A DNA stretch of 64,000 nucleotides, taken from the NCBI GenBank assembly GCA_963764685.1, contig CAVXTT010000018.1, positions 62,001 to 126,000 of the forward strand. The letters are read 5' to 3'. The stretch is from CAVXTT01 sp963764685. Its GTDB lineage: Bacteria; Bacteroidota; Ignavibacteria; Ignavibacteriales; Ignavibacteriaceae. A program made the position numbers and the translations under genes. This document shows positions 36,480-46,694 of the stretch, in pieces. A model generated the notes under the pieces. That model saw only the letters and a program-made list of their open reading frames with translations, had not been told where the DNA came from and searched no databases. Within the stretch, counting starts at the first letter, position 1, and each line of letters begins with the position of its first letter.

Positions 36480-39054
36480 CGGCTGCAATTCTTATGAGGG
36501 AATAAGAGACTTCAACGGGTAGTCTTGATTTCAATTCCTTCAGGTCTTTATAACCCCTCCTGATCTCATCACCTATCAATTCAAATATCTTATCGGGGAA
36601 CAAATAAGCGATATCAATTTCCGGATTATATTCAATTATTGTTTCTATCTGTAATGAAATTACCGCCTCATTAAGCTTCCTGAGAGAAGCAATATCTTTA
36701 AGTGAAAAACCCTTTACCACCAGGTTGTAAGTTTCTTTTATATCCGGGGCAAAATTTATTCCTGTGCCTTCTCCCTTACCTGGTTTGTCGGAAGACAAAA
36801 GGTTAATAGCACTTATCATTTCTTCCCCTATTTTGAAGTACATTCTTTCATTTGTGCCTTTTACAGAAAGGAACTCCGCCTGGTTCTTAGGACGTTTGAA
36901 AACTATTTCTCTTAGAGTATCGTCGGGACAAATAAGATAAGCAGCCTGCATAAATTTTTGAGAGGCAGCTTTCCTTATTTGTCTTAATGTATTAAAGATC
37001 TCAAGATGTTCGTCATAGTTAATGTCTGTAACTTCATCTTCAATTAACCCGCGGGAGCTTAAGAAATCATATCCTGTCTTGCTTAATATCAGAACCCGGG
37101 TGTTGTTTTTATCCCGGGAGATATAACCCGAAGAAACAAGATTTCCTATTGTTTCCTTCAACTCAAGTCTCTGGTACCCACTTAAACTGCCGAAAGTATC
37201 AAACCCGGAATTAGATTCACGCCCGCTGGTACCAAGGACAATCCTTAGCAGAGTAGTTTCATTGATATAATCATTGTTAAGATAGATAGTCCTCAGGATT
37301 ATTTCTTTGATATATTCAATGCTGGATTCGGGCATTGTGAGCTCTGATGAACACTTATCGCATTTACCGCAGGTGTAATCGGATGAGGCGGCACCGAAAT
37401 ATTCGAGTATATATTTAAACCTGCACTCGTGGTAGTAGGCAAACTGGACCATCTTATCCAGTTTATTATTCAGCCGTATAAAGTTCTCATTTATTTTTTT
37501 GTAATCAAGGTTCAGTCTCTTGCTATTTACCCTGGGCACGGTTAATACAATACTGTCTCCTAAACTGGATTTATTATAATTGATTATACCGAGGTTATCC
37601 AGTATTGTAAATGCCTCATCGAATTCCGATTCCGTAAGTTCCTGCTGGGCTGCAAGCTGGGGTATTGATATATGAACTTTCCTTGTAAACAGATCGCTGC
37701 CGTATTTTCTTAAAAGAAGAAGGATTGCTTCTTTAAGAAGACTATTGGTTGAACTTTCAATAAACTCTCTTAATTTATTCTTTTCATACAGGACATGTAT
37801 GCTTGTCCTTTTTTCATATTCATTAAGTAGTTTTAGATACCCTGCTTCAGCGAGTATTTTTAATGCCGAATGAAGCAATCCCTTATTGATTTCCTTGCCG
37901 CAGCAGGAGGAAATAAAATCTAAATTAACAGGAATCTCCTTACTGCTCATTGATCCCTCTGCAACTCTGCCGAAGTCGCACAGGGCATCATAGATACCGC
38001 AGATGGTTTCCCTGTCGGGATTTGAAGATGAAATAAAATAGTTCTGAATGTTTATATCGGGTTCGTCGAAGAGAAGGAAAGTATATGAAGGCTCACCGTC
38101 CCTTCCTGCACGTCCTATTTCCTGGTAATAATTTTCTATCGAGCCGGGAATATTATAGTGAATAATAAGCCGTATATCCTTTTTATCAATGCCCATCCCG
38201 AAGGCATTTGTTGCAGCAATTACCTGGAGCTTATCATTCAGGAAATCCTCCTGTACCTTTTTTCTTATCTCCTGCTGAAGTCCTGCGTGATAGAATCCGC
38301 ACTTGATCTTGTGGAGATTTACGAATTCGGATGCTTCTTCTGCTTTTTTTCTTGAAGCACAGTAAATAATGGCAGGGGTCTTAAAAGCTTTAACGAGCTC
38401 GATACACTTTTTATTTTTTTGTTTTGTGAATACTACATTCAGGTAAAGGTTATTACGTTCAAATCCTTTTACAAATATCCGGGGGTCCTTTAGATTCAGC
38501 TGTGCAACAATATCCTGTACAACCTCAGGAGTTGCAGTTGCTGTGAATGCCGAGGTACGGGTAACAGAAATAAACTTTATAAAATCTTTTATTCTTGTAT
38601 AGCTGGGTCTGAAATTATGTCCCCATTCGCTGATGCAGTGTGCCTCATCCACAAAAACAAAGGAAGGGGAAAGGGCTTTAATTCTTTCCGCAAAAGCAAC
38701 ATTATCAAGCCGCTCCGGGGCAATATACAGGAGCTTTGTTTTACCGTAGGCAATATTCTGCAGCACCTCTTCTGCATCCCTGAAACTCATACTGCTGTTT
38801 ATGAATGCAGCGATATTAAACTGCCGGTTGAGATTATCCACCTGGTCTTTCATTAAGGCGATCAGGGGAGATATTACAATTGAAAAACTCTCTGATATTA
38901 AGGCAGGTATCTGATAACAAAGGGATTTCCCGGCACCGGTAGGGAGGACAGCAAGGACATTCTCATTATTTAATATCGCATCAATTATTTCTTTTTGTGC
39001 CGGTCTGAACTCAGAATATCCAAAATGCTGCTGTAAGGCTTCGAAAGGAGTCAT
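36442..39054 (-). CDS. recQ: ATP-dependent DNA helicase RecQ, long form
   Basis: The ATG at 39054 gives 870 residues, against about 610 for E. coli RecQ. The helicase core shows FGYSEFRPAQKEII, the Walker A motif LPTGAGKSLCYQ near residue 41, the FVDEAHCISEWGHNFRPSY box near 135, FTATATPEV and QEIGRAGRDGEPS (motif VI). The RQC zinc site appears as YFGAASSDYTCGKCDKCSS, followed by a winged-helix part and a C-terminal HRDC-like plus helix-turn-helix region (SVKGTNERMYFKIGEEMISAI, KGFSLKDIASL). It unwinds DNA in recombination and repair. A TTG nine bases upstream is an alternative start. Confidence 0.93.
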   Translation of the reverse strand: MTPFEALQQHFGYSEFRPAQKEIIDAILNNENVLAVLPTGAGKSLCYQIPALISESFSIVISPLIALMKDQVDNLNRQFNIAAFINSSMSFRDAEEVLQNIAYGKTKLLYIAPERLDNVAFAERIKALSPSFVFVDEAHCISEWGHNFRPSYTRIKDFIKFISVTRTSAFTATATPEVVQDIVAQLNLKDPRIFVKGFERNNLYLNVVFTKQKNKKCIELVKAFKTPAIIYCASRKKAEEASEFVNLHKIKCGFYHAGLQQEIRKKVQEDFLNDKLQVIAATNAFGMGIDKKDIRLIIHYNIPGSIENYYQEIGRAGRDGEPSYTFLLFDEPDINIQNYFISSSNPDRETICGIYDALCDFGRVAEGSMSSKEIPVNLDFISSCCGKEINKGLLHSALKILAEAGYLKLLNEYEKRTSIHVLYEKNKLREFIESSTNSLLKEAILLLLRKYGSDLFTRKVHISIPQLAAQQELTESEFDEAFTILDNLGIINYNKSSLGDSIVLTVPRVNSKRLNLDYKKINENFIRLNNKLDKMVQFAYYHECRFKYILEYFGAASSDYTCGKCDKCSSELTMPESSIEYIKEIILRTIYLNNDYINETTLLRIVLGTSGRESNSGFDTFGSLSGYQRLELKETIGNLVSSGYISRDKNNTRVLILSKTGYDFLSSRGLIEDEVTDINYDEHLEIFNTLRQIRKAASQKFMQAAYLICPDDTLREIVFKRPKNQAEFLSVKGTNERMYFKIGEEMISAINLLSSDKPGKGEGTGINFAPDIKETYNLVVKGFSLKDIASLRKLNEAVISLQIETIIEYNPEIDIAYLFPDKIFELIGDEIRRGYKDLKELKSRLPVEVSYSLIRIAAAKLKASSSRMIS

Positions 39055-39192
39055 AAATCCCAAAAAATCTGTTTAATAATCTACAACTTTAATATAAATT
39101 TAATAAATTAATTAAATGATTTTTTTATTAATTGTAATGGACTTTCCTTTTAATCCTTCAATGGATAATTTATTTACTTACCCGGAGATAGT

Positions 39193-41970
39193 ATGAAATC
39201 TTTTCTGACACTTTGCTTGTTTGTTTTAACATTTATTTCAACACAGGGACAGCTTATTTACCAGGGGCAGATGATGGATAATTCAGTATATTCACAAGTG
39301 CTCCTGAAGAGATTAAACATTCAAAAGCTTTTATAAGGGAATGGCAGTTCTGGGAGACCAGGGCTTACCCTGAGGGATATATTCCTGAAGGAGCTTATGT
39401 GAAATCAATCGGACAGCGTGATGCAATGAGAGATGCTAAACGCTTCATATGATGATAATATTACCTGGGTAAGTTTAGGACCTACGCCGGGTGCATATTT
39501 TAATTACGGCAATATATCCTCAAGAATAGTTACAGGAACTTATCATCCAACAAATCCCGATATTATCTATATAGGTCCTGCCAACGGCGGTGTCTGGAAA
39601 TCAACTAATGCAGGTGTTAACTGGACACCATTAACAGATAACCAGCCTTCAATGGCAATGGGATGTATTGTGCTTGATCCTGTAAACCCGGAAATAGTCT
39701 ATGCAGGTACGGGAGAGGCAACTTACAGCGGTGCATCTTATTATGGTGCCGGATTGCTTAAATCAACTAACGGGGGTACATCCTGGACACATATTACTTC
39801 AGGACTCCCGGTACGTACATATTTTTCGAGAATAGTTATCCGTCCCGGTCACAGCAATGAACTCCTTGCAGCATTGGGTACTTCAGGTCTTATTCCAGAG
39901 TACTGATGCAGGATTAACCTGGTCAACTTTAGTTGGCGGAAGATGTGATGATGTTCTTTTTACCCCATCCGGAGATACAGCCTTTATAGTAGGTTCCGGA
40001 ACAGGATTAAGAAGATCTGTTGACGGCGGACGTACATTCACTGCTTTCGGTACAGGACTGCAGACAGGTGTAAGAACTCATTTCGATTACGGCAGATCAA
40101 ATCCCGCTTATATGTATGCAGCAGTTCACGTGAGCAGTACGGTTAATATTTATAAATCAACAAATTATGGTGCTAACTGGACACTCGCACTCGGAAGTCT
40201 TGACGGCGGCGGTCAGGCCTGGTATGATCTTTATTGCAAAGTTAATCCCTTTGATCCCACCAATGTTTATGTAGGCGCGATCGATGTTTTCAGATCTACA
40301 GATGCAGGAACTACATTTACGAATATTACAAACGGCTATGCCGGGGGGAGTGTTCACGTAGATCAGCATTTTCTTTTCTTTCACCCGACAGCACAGAATA
40401 CCTTTTTTGTATGCAACGACGGAGGCATTTACAAGACCGTGAATAACGGCGACTACATTCGTCAATATGAATCAGAACCTTACCCTTACACAATTCTACC
40501 GTATTGCAGCAAGTCCCCACAACCCATCAATGATTATGGGGGGCACACAGGATAACGGTACACAGCTGACCAATGCTACATTAAACTGGAATGCTGCATT
40601 CGGAGGTGACGGAGGGGAAGTATGTTACAATCCTTTCGATCATAATTACATTCTTGGTGAATCCCAGAACGGCGGTCTTGTAAGAACAGCCAACGGGGGC
40701 GGCAGCTGGAGTAATGCAACTACAGGCATCGATATGAGTGAATCAGGAGCCTGGGTAGCACCTATAATTGCACATCCTACAGAGAACGGCTCGTTTTATA
40801 TTGCAAGAAGAAAACTTTACAAAACAACAAATAATGGCATTAGCTGGACAGCAGTATCCGGTTTAATTGGAAGCGGTACAATAAGGGAATTAGCAATCAG
40901 TTATTCTAATCCTTCAATAATATTTGCCAGTTCAGGAAGCGTACTTTATAAATCCACCAATGGAGGAGTTAACTGGAGCAGTATCAGCAGCGGACTGCCG
41001 GGGAAAACTATAACAAGCGTAAATATTCATCCCGAAAACCCTGATATAGCAGTTTTGAGCGTATCCGGATTCGGAACCAACAAGATCTATAAAACTACCA
41101 GCGGGGGAACCGGCTGGGTAAGTATCAGTGCCGGTCTTCCTGATTCACCCGGTAATGATGTATTGATTTATACCTGGGATCAGACTAATCCGGAAACTTA
41201 TTTTGCTGCCCTGGATAATGGAGTTTATTATACAAGGGATAATGGTGCTACCTGGACAGAAACATTTGAAGGTTTACCTAATACCGTAATTATACATCTT
41301 GATTATGCTCCCACAACCCATACTTTAAGAGCAGGCACTCATGGCAGGGGAGTATATGAGGCATATATAGATTTTTATGTCCCTGTCGAACTTGTGTCAT
41401 TTACGGCAGCCAGGGAAATGGACGGGGTAGTACTTAACTGGTCAACAGCTACAGAGTTGAATAACAGAGGCTTTGAGATTGAACGTAAGCTGAAGAACAA
41501 TGAATGGCAGACGATAGGATTTGTCAAAGGAAACGGTACCGTTTCGGAAACCAGGGAATATACATTTACGGATGATATTTCTATGTTGTCATACGACGGC
41601 AGAATACTCTACAGGTTGAAACAAATGGACTATAACGGTACCTCGGAATATTCAGATATAATTTATATTGATGTGAATATGCTTCCTGCAGGTATAGCTT
41701 TATTCCAGAATTATCCGAATCCTTTTAATCCTTCCACCTCGATCAAATACTTCCTGATAGAGGAAAGCAATGTTAGATTATCGATCTTTAATTCGCTTGG
41801 AGAGAAGAATCCAGACTCTCGTAGATGAGGTCCAGAACTTCGGCTATCACCAGGTAAGCTGGAATGCATCTGATCTTGCTTCGGGAGTATACCTCTATTC
41901 AATAGAAGTATCTGATCTTAAAGGAAATGTAGTATTTAAGGACTCTAAGAAGCTAATCCTGACAAAATAA
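39193..41970 (+). CDS. Secreted BNR/sortilin-like propeller protein with T9SS domain, five frameshifts
   Basis: GGAGAT precedes the ATG at 39193 and a signal peptide (MKSFLTLCLFVLTFISTQGQ). Then follow many short BNR-like repeats with the pattern (G)xVWKSTNAGxxWTPL, LLKSTNGGTSWTHI, IYKSTNYGANWTLA, LYKSTNGGVNWSSI and VYYTRDNGATWTET, separated by NPxxIYxGxxxGG stretches as in sortilin/Ycf48-type propellers. The end is a T9SS domain (NYPNPFNPSTSIKYF, ending KKLILTK). Shifts are inferred near 39295, 39430, 39885, 40480 and 41812. Merged length is about 925 residues. A large exported surface protein; substrate unknown. Confidence 0.83.
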
Positions 41971-41977
41971 GGGAATT

Positions 41978-42050
41978 AGTTCTTAGTTCCTGGTTCTTAG
42001 TTCTTAGTTGTGTTTTATTTCCAATAAACACAACTAAGAACCAGAACCAA
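41978..42050. repeat. Heptamer arrays forming an inverted repeat after the BNR gene
   Basis: AGTTCTT, AGTTCCT, GGTTCTT, AGTTCTT and AGTTGTG run in register from 8 nt after the stop. A TTTTATTTCCAATAAA centre follows, then CACAACT and AAGAACC in reverse. The RNA could fold into a long stem around AGTTGTG/CACAACT and act as a terminator. Confidence 0.7.
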
Positions 42051-42086
42051 CGTATCTAAATAATGAAATCCCACTCACGACACAAA

Positions 42087-42294
42087 AACTAAGAACCAAG
42101 AACTAATATTCCTACATTCATCCATCCATCCATTCATCCCCTTGTACGGGAGATTGCTTCGTCGAAGACTCCTCGCAATGACTGCCACAAAAACGAAGAA
42201 CTAAGAACCAAGAACTAATATTCCTACATTCATCCACCCATCCATTCATCCAATTACATGAGATTGCTTCGTCGAAGACTCCTCGCAATGACTG
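42087..42294. repeat. Composite repeat duplicated in tandem (period 112 bp)
   Basis: Two copies, from 42087 and 42199, each combine a heptamer array (AACTAAGAACCAAG), TAATATTCCTACATTCATCC, an ATTCATCC array and the 35-bp block that starts GAGATTGCTTCGTCGAAGAC (42150-42184 and 42260-42294). The block reappears inverted at 46695-46730. Confidence 0.8.
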
Positions 42295-42301
42295 ACATTT
42301 A

Positions 42302-42360
42302 ATTCATCCATCCATCCATTCATCCAAGTTTTTCCATTCATCCAACTTCTTTCATTCATC
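42302..42360 (-). repeat. ATTCATCC octamers reaching into the MFS stop codon
   Basis: Copies of ATTCATCC and ATCCATCC, some separated by AAGTTTTTCC-like linkers, run up to and over the MFS stop codon at 42352. In the gene's sense the array reads GGATGAAT after the final Asp-Glu codons. Confidence 0.7.
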
Positions 42361-43851
42361 CACATCCTTCACAAATATCACCAGCAGTCCCGCCAGTATC
42401 ATTGATACTCCTCCCAATACGAGTGCGTATATTGCCTGCCGTTCAAATAATGTGTTCATTAAAAATCCTAATATGCTTGCTGCAGTAATTTGGGGAATTA
42501 CAATAAAGAAATTGAAGATGCCCATATATACTCCCATTTTTTCGGGAGGAAGAGAACCTGCAAGTATTGCATAAGGCATTGCCAGTATGGAAGCCCAGGC
42601 CAGACCTATTCCCAGCTCTGATAACAATAAAATATTCGGATCCTTAATTACATAAAAAGATGCAAGTGAAAGTCCGCCTACCACCAGTGAAATAAAGTGA
42701 ACAGTTTTCCTGCTGGTCTTTTTAGCAATCCATACAAGGATAAACGCCATTACAGCAGCAAAGCCGTTGTAGACAGCCATCAGAACACCAACCCAATCGG
42801 CACCTTCATTATATAATGCGGAGGAGGCATCAGCAGCTCCAAAAACGTGATGTGTAACTGCAGGAGTTGTATAGATCCACATTGCAAAAAGCGCAAACCA
42901 GGAGAAGAATTGAACAAAGGCAAGTTGTTTCATTGTCTTCGGCATCTGGTAGAGGTCTGTTATTATAGCAAAGAATCCTCCTTTAACTCTTTTGCGTTTT
43001 GCAAGCATAGAAGCAAGGATCTGCAGAAGTCCAAACACTGCTGCGCCTACGAACAGGACGTACAATCCGAGATCCATCTGGTTATAAAAAAGATAAATGG
43101 TTACTGCACCGCCCGCAGCCAGCCAGATCAATCCTCTTTTTAAATAAACATAGGAAGGAATTTCACCCAGTGTTTTTCTTGCGCTCTCCTTATTTTCATA
43201 TGCATCATCGCGGAATGCCCTTAGCTCATCAGGGGAATATTCTTTTGAGCGGAGTACCGTCCACACCACTGCAAGTAAGAATACAACACCCCCGACATAG
43301 AAAGAGAACTTTACAGAATCAGGTATTTCTCCCGGCGGTGCGGTATTAGAAATACTGAACCAGTTTGTCATCATATAGGGGAGTGCGGAGGCAACTACTG
43401 CGCCGATACCAATGAAGAAACTCTGCATTGCAAAACCCTGTGTGCGCTGTTCCGAAGGAAGCATATCACCGACAAATGCACGGAACGGTTCCATAGAAAT
43501 ATTTATTGAGGCATCCATTATCCAGAGCATTCCGGCGGCAATCCATAAGGCAGGTGAATTAGGCATAAATAAGATCGCTATGGAGGCAAGAATTGCACCT
43601 GTTAAAAAGAATGGTCTTCTTCTGCCCAGGCGGTTCCAGGTCTTATCGCTCATATGTCCGATAATAGGCTGAACTATTAATCCTGTCACCGGGGCGGCTA
43701 TCCAGAGTATAGGAATTGCATCAATCTGTGCACCAAGAGTTTCAAATATCCTGCTCACATTTGCATTCTGCAGTGCAAAGCCGAACTGAATTCCAAGGAA
43801 CCCGAAACTCATATTCCAGATCTGCCAAAAACTTAGTAGAGGCTTCTTCAT
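42352..43851 (-). CDS. MFS transporter, SLC45-like sugar carrier
   Basis: This protein of about 499 residues with twelve membrane helices starts at the ATG at 43851 (a GTG nine bases upstream is possible). The N-terminus (KPLLSFWQIWNMSFGFLGIQFGFALQNANVSRIFETLGA) and the loop IIGHMSDKTWNRLGRRRPFFLTGAI, with its RxGRRRP motif, are typical of the glycoside-pentoside-hexuronide/SLC45 sugar transporters. The loop between helices 6 and 7 is long (KEYSPDELRAFRDDAYENKES). Import of maltose-type sugars released by the extracellular amylase is a reasonable inference but not shown. Confidence 0.85.
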   Translation of the reverse strand: MKKPLLSFWQIWNMSFGFLGIQFGFALQNANVSRIFETLGAQIDAIPILWIAAPVTGLIVQPIIGHMSDKTWNRLGRRRPFFLTGAILASIAILFMPNSPALWIAAGMLWIMDASINISMEPFRAFVGDMLPSEQRTQGFAMQSFFIGIGAVVASALPYMMTNWFSISNTAPPGEIPDSVKFSFYVGGVVFLLAVVWTVLRSKEYSPDELRAFRDDAYENKESARKTLGEIPSYVYLKRGLIWLAAGGAVTIYLFYNQMDLGLYVLFVGAAVFGLLQILASMLAKRKRVKGGFFAIITDLYQMPKTMKQLAFVQFFSWFALFAMWIYTTPAVTHHVFGAADASSALYNEGADWVGVLMAVYNGFAAVMAFILVWIAKKTSRKTVHFISLVVGGLSLASFYVIKDPNILLLSELGIGLAWASILAMPYAILAGSLPPEKMGVYMGIFNFFIVIPQITAASILGFLMNTLFERQAIYALVLGGVSMILAGLLVIFVKDVDE

Positions 43852-43989
43852 ATAAGACACTCATTATTTAAAATATATTAGGAAAAAATCAGTATAAATA
43901 AGGAAGTTTCAAAATACCTTATCTTTGATTACTACTGAAACCATATCTGTCCAAAATACCAGAATCAGATAATGGTTTCCATATAATCT

Positions 43990-44023
43990 AATAGCCCACG
44001 GTTTCTAATAGCCCACGGTTTCT
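43990..44023. repeat. Direct repeat AATAGCCCACGGTTTCT x2
   Basis: Two exact 17-bp copies lie side by side, just outside the end of the transposase remnant. AATAGCCCACGGTT is found inverted at 44661-44674. Confidence 0.7.
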
Positions 44024-44038
44024 AGGGTCGTTGCATAA

Positions 44039-44538
44039 TTAGAATATTTTATTGATAGTACAAAGTTTGGTCTGGATGATAAGAATATATAGCTGGGTAG
44101 TGTAGTGTATCTTGATGGAATGAGCTCTCTTTCTAAAGTGCTTTATTAATCTCTTAAGATTTTGGACAGCAGCTATCATATAGGACCTTTTATGTGCTTT
44201 ATCCAGACCTCTGGACATAAACTTTCTTAACCCATGACTGTTCTTTGCTTCTGCAAATAGCCCCTCTGAGATCGTCTTTCTTAAAATGTATGCTTCTTTT
44301 GCCTCTGGAGTTTTTAGCCTCTGCTTTAATCTGTCATATTCCTCATAATAAACGCTCTGCCTGACAGTTCTAAACTGAGAGTTGGGACAAATTTTTCCTT
44401 AAGAGAGCATCCGGTGCATTGACTTTTTCTACTCATATAGCGCCGGCACCTCCTCCCTTTATCATATGTATAACACGTTAACCCCTTCGGGTTTGGAATA
44501 TTAAACATAATTTTCCCGAACTGGGATTTACTCATCAA
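44039..44538 (-). pseudogene. IS1182-like transposase remnant, C-terminal part only
   Basis: Two frames cover the C-terminal third of an IS1182-type DDE transposase: NPKGLTCYTYDKGRRCRRYMSRKSQCTGCSLKEKF, then, after a shift near 44385, SVYYEEYDRLKQRLKTPEAK and RKTISEGLFAEAKNSHGLRKFMSRGLDKAHKRS. The E-x6-K part with the following arginines is the conserved last acidic region. The N-terminal two thirds and the left end are gone. GGGTCGTTGCATAATT at 44025-44040 may be the surviving terminal repeat. One expected zinc-type Cys reads Phe. It is non-functional. Confidence 0.72.
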
Positions 44539-44606
44539 TTTTTTTTAAGGTTCTGCCTCCCACCACAATCAGGTGCTTTCCCTTGGTTATATGTTCAAGA
44601 TTGGTA

Positions 44607-44674
44607 AACCCCTTGAAGGGGTTAAGAATAATTTTGTTTTTATTCAACCCCACGGTTAAAAACCGTGGGCTATT
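44607..44674. repeat. Two adjacent palindromes beside the IS remnant
   Basis: AACCCCTTGAAGGGGTT (44607-44623) is a perfect palindrome around a central G; CCCACGGTT (44649-44657) and AACCGTGGG (44661-44669) form the second. Such CCCTTGAAGGGG and CCACGG-type hairpins recur in Bacteroidetes spacers, from memory. Apart from these and the remnant, the 980-bp spacer 43852-44832 shows no gene. Confidence 0.75.
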
Positions 44675-44832
44675 TGTATGAAGTTGGGGGTTTAATTTAG
44701 AGAATTGAGGAATCTGTTTAATTTCAATCAATAATAAGTGTTTTATCTAAACTCTAATTTATTTTGAACAGCAGTGATTGAAACAGGGTATATATTTTTT
44801 TTATTTTCCTGTAACCGGTAAAAAAAATTATA

Positions 44833-46686
44833 ATGAACCAGTCTGATCTTAATAACATATTGTCATCCGAAGGTTCCGCCCTATTCTATACTCCCCCTCA
44901 AGGGAAGAAAGGAACCTCTCTTATTTTTAAAGATCCAAAGGAAATATTATCTGCTTCTGATGCCGCTTCGGTAAAGAGGATCCTTAACAAGACTGAGAGA
45001 CTGATACATTCAGGATTGTCAGGCTTCATCCTTGCGGATTATGAGGCAGGATATCTGTTTGAAAAAAAGCTGCATAGGTATATTGTTCCAGTGAAGGATC
45101 ACCCAGTAAAAATATTCCTTTACAAAAAAGATAATATTACTGAGATACCTTCAGGAGAACTTCATTTTTTCAGCAGCGGGCAAAAAGAATATTCCCTTTC
45201 CGGTTTTCATTTTAATACATCAAAAAAAGAGTATACGGCAAATATTGAAAAGATTAAAAATCTGATTAGGGAGGGGGACACTTACCAGGTTAATTATACC
45301 GTGAGGGGAAAGTTCAGGTTTAAGGGAAATCCTTTTGGGTTATTTAAGGTGCTGCTGTTTAATCAGTCGGCCTTATACTCAGCATTTATCAATACCGGCG
45401 GCAGGTATATCCTATCTCTTTCACCAGAACTCTTCTTTTCAGTTGCGGGAGATGAAATCGTTACCAGGCCGATGAAGGGTACGCTTAAGAGGACAGATTT
45501 ATATTCAAACGGTGGGGATAATCCGGAGTTTCTTAAACAGAGTGAAAAGGAAAGGTCCGAAAACCTGATGATAGTTGACCTGCTAAGAAACGATCTGGGC
45601 AGGATCTCCCATTATGGATCAGTAAAAACAGAAAAGCTCTTTCAGGTTGAAAAATATGAAACGCTCTACCAGATGGTATCTACCATTCGCGGTAAGTTAA
45701 ACAGGCAGACAGATCTGTACGACATCTTCAGGAATATATTTCCCTGTGGTTCGGTGACTGGAGCCCCTAAGATCAGAACGATGGAGATAATCAGCGAACT
45801 TGAAAAAGAGCCGAGGGGAATATATACCGGATCCATCGGTCTGCTCTTCAGTGATAAAAAAATATTTAATGTGGCAATACGGACATTAACCATAGATAAA
45901 AAAACAGGAGCCGGGGAAATAGGACTAGGCAGCGGCATTGTGTGGGACAGCAAGCCGGGTAATGAATATAAAGAGGTAATTCTGAAAAGCAGATTCCTTA
46001 CAAAACCGGATCAACCATTCAGGCTGATTGAAACGATGCTGCTGAAGGATGGAATATTTTTGTTTAAAGAAGAACACCTTGGGAGGCTTGAAAAGTCATC
46101 CCGGTTTTTCCTTTTTAACTTTGACAGACACAAAATCACTCTTCATTTGAATAAAATATTAAAGTATTATCCACGGGGGGAATTTAAAGTAAGACTTCTT
46201 CTTTCAAAGGAGGGGAGTGTTGAATCAGAAGTCCTTCCGCCGGCTAAGCAGGAAGGGGAGATGAAGATTATAATTTCTGAGAAGCGAAATCATTCAGCTG
46301 ATAAATTCCTGTACCATAAGACCACAAGCCGTAAAGTTTATGACAGAGAATATCATAAATACATTAAGCAGGGTTTTTTTGATGTAGTTTTTCTTAATGA
46401 GAATGAAGAAATATGCGAAGGTGCCATATCAAATATTTTTTTAAGAAAAGGAAATGTGTGGTACACACCGGAAATCACTTGCGGCTTGCTTCCCGGGATA
46501 TATAGAAAATTTCTTCTTGATAATCTTGAAAAGGTTAGTGAGACAAAATTATATCTTAATGATCTGATTGCTGCGGATGAGATCGTTCTTGTCAATTCAG
46601 TCAGAGGGAGAATTTCAGTTGATAAAATTTATCACAAAGATAAAATCATTTTTAGGAAAATGCCTGCCCACCACTGGAGAGGATGA
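44833..46686 (+). CDS. pabBC: Fused aminodeoxychorismate synthase component I and aminodeoxychorismate lyase (PabB-PabC)
   Basis: This 617-residue protein joins two steps of p-aminobenzoate synthesis for folate. Residues 1 to about 400 are the chorismate-binding synthase: REGDTYQVNYT, the TRPMKGTLKRTD loop with the Lys characteristic of PabB rather than anthranilate synthase, NLMIVDLLRNDLGRIS, FPCGSVTGAPKIRTME and YTGSIGLL. Residues from about 400 form a class IV aminotransferase-type lyase with the PLP lysine in YHKTTSRKVYDREYHK and the signature EICEGAISNIFLRKGN followed by TCGLLPGIYRKFLL. The glutamine amidotransferase PabA is not nearby. Fusions of this type are known in other bacteria. 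Confidence 0.92.
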   Translation: MNQSDLNNILSSEGSALFYTPPQGKKGTSLIFKDPKEILSASDAASVKRILNKTERLIHSGLSGFILADYEAGYLFEKKLHRYIVPVKDHPVKIFLYKKDNITEIPSGELHFFSSGQKEYSLSGFHFNTSKKEYTANIEKIKNLIREGDTYQVNYTVRGKFRFKGNPFGLFKVLLFNQSALYSAFINTGGRYILSLSPELFFSVAGDEIVTRPMKGTLKRTDLYSNGGDNPEFLKQSEKERSENLMIVDLLRNDLGRISHYGSVKTEKLFQVEKYETLYQMVSTIRGKLNRQTDLYDIFRNIFPCGSVTGAPKIRTMEIISELEKEPRGIYTGSIGLLFSDKKIFNVAIRTLTIDKKTGAGEIGLGSGIVWDSKPGNEYKEVILKSRFLTKPDQPFRLIETMLLKDGIFLFKEEHLGRLEKSSRFFLFNFDRHKITLHLNKILKYYPRGEFKVRLLLSKEGSVESEVLPPAKQEGEMKIIISEKRNHSADKFLYHKTTSRKVYDREYHKYIKQGFFDVVFLNENEEICEGAISNIFLRKGNVWYTPEITCGLLPGIYRKFLLDNLEKVSETKLYLNDLIAADEIVLVNSVRGRISVDKIYHKDKIIFRKMPAHHWRG

Positions 46687-46694
46687 ATAAATAT

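Noticed and set aside
43915..44038. Intact insertion sequence
   Set aside because: Only the C-terminal third of a transposase remains and no matching left terminal repeat is visible.
44528..44731. Minus-strand 67-residue open frame
   Set aside because: It is a translation of the palindromic CCCTTGAAGGGG and CCACGG repeats and has no protein-like features.
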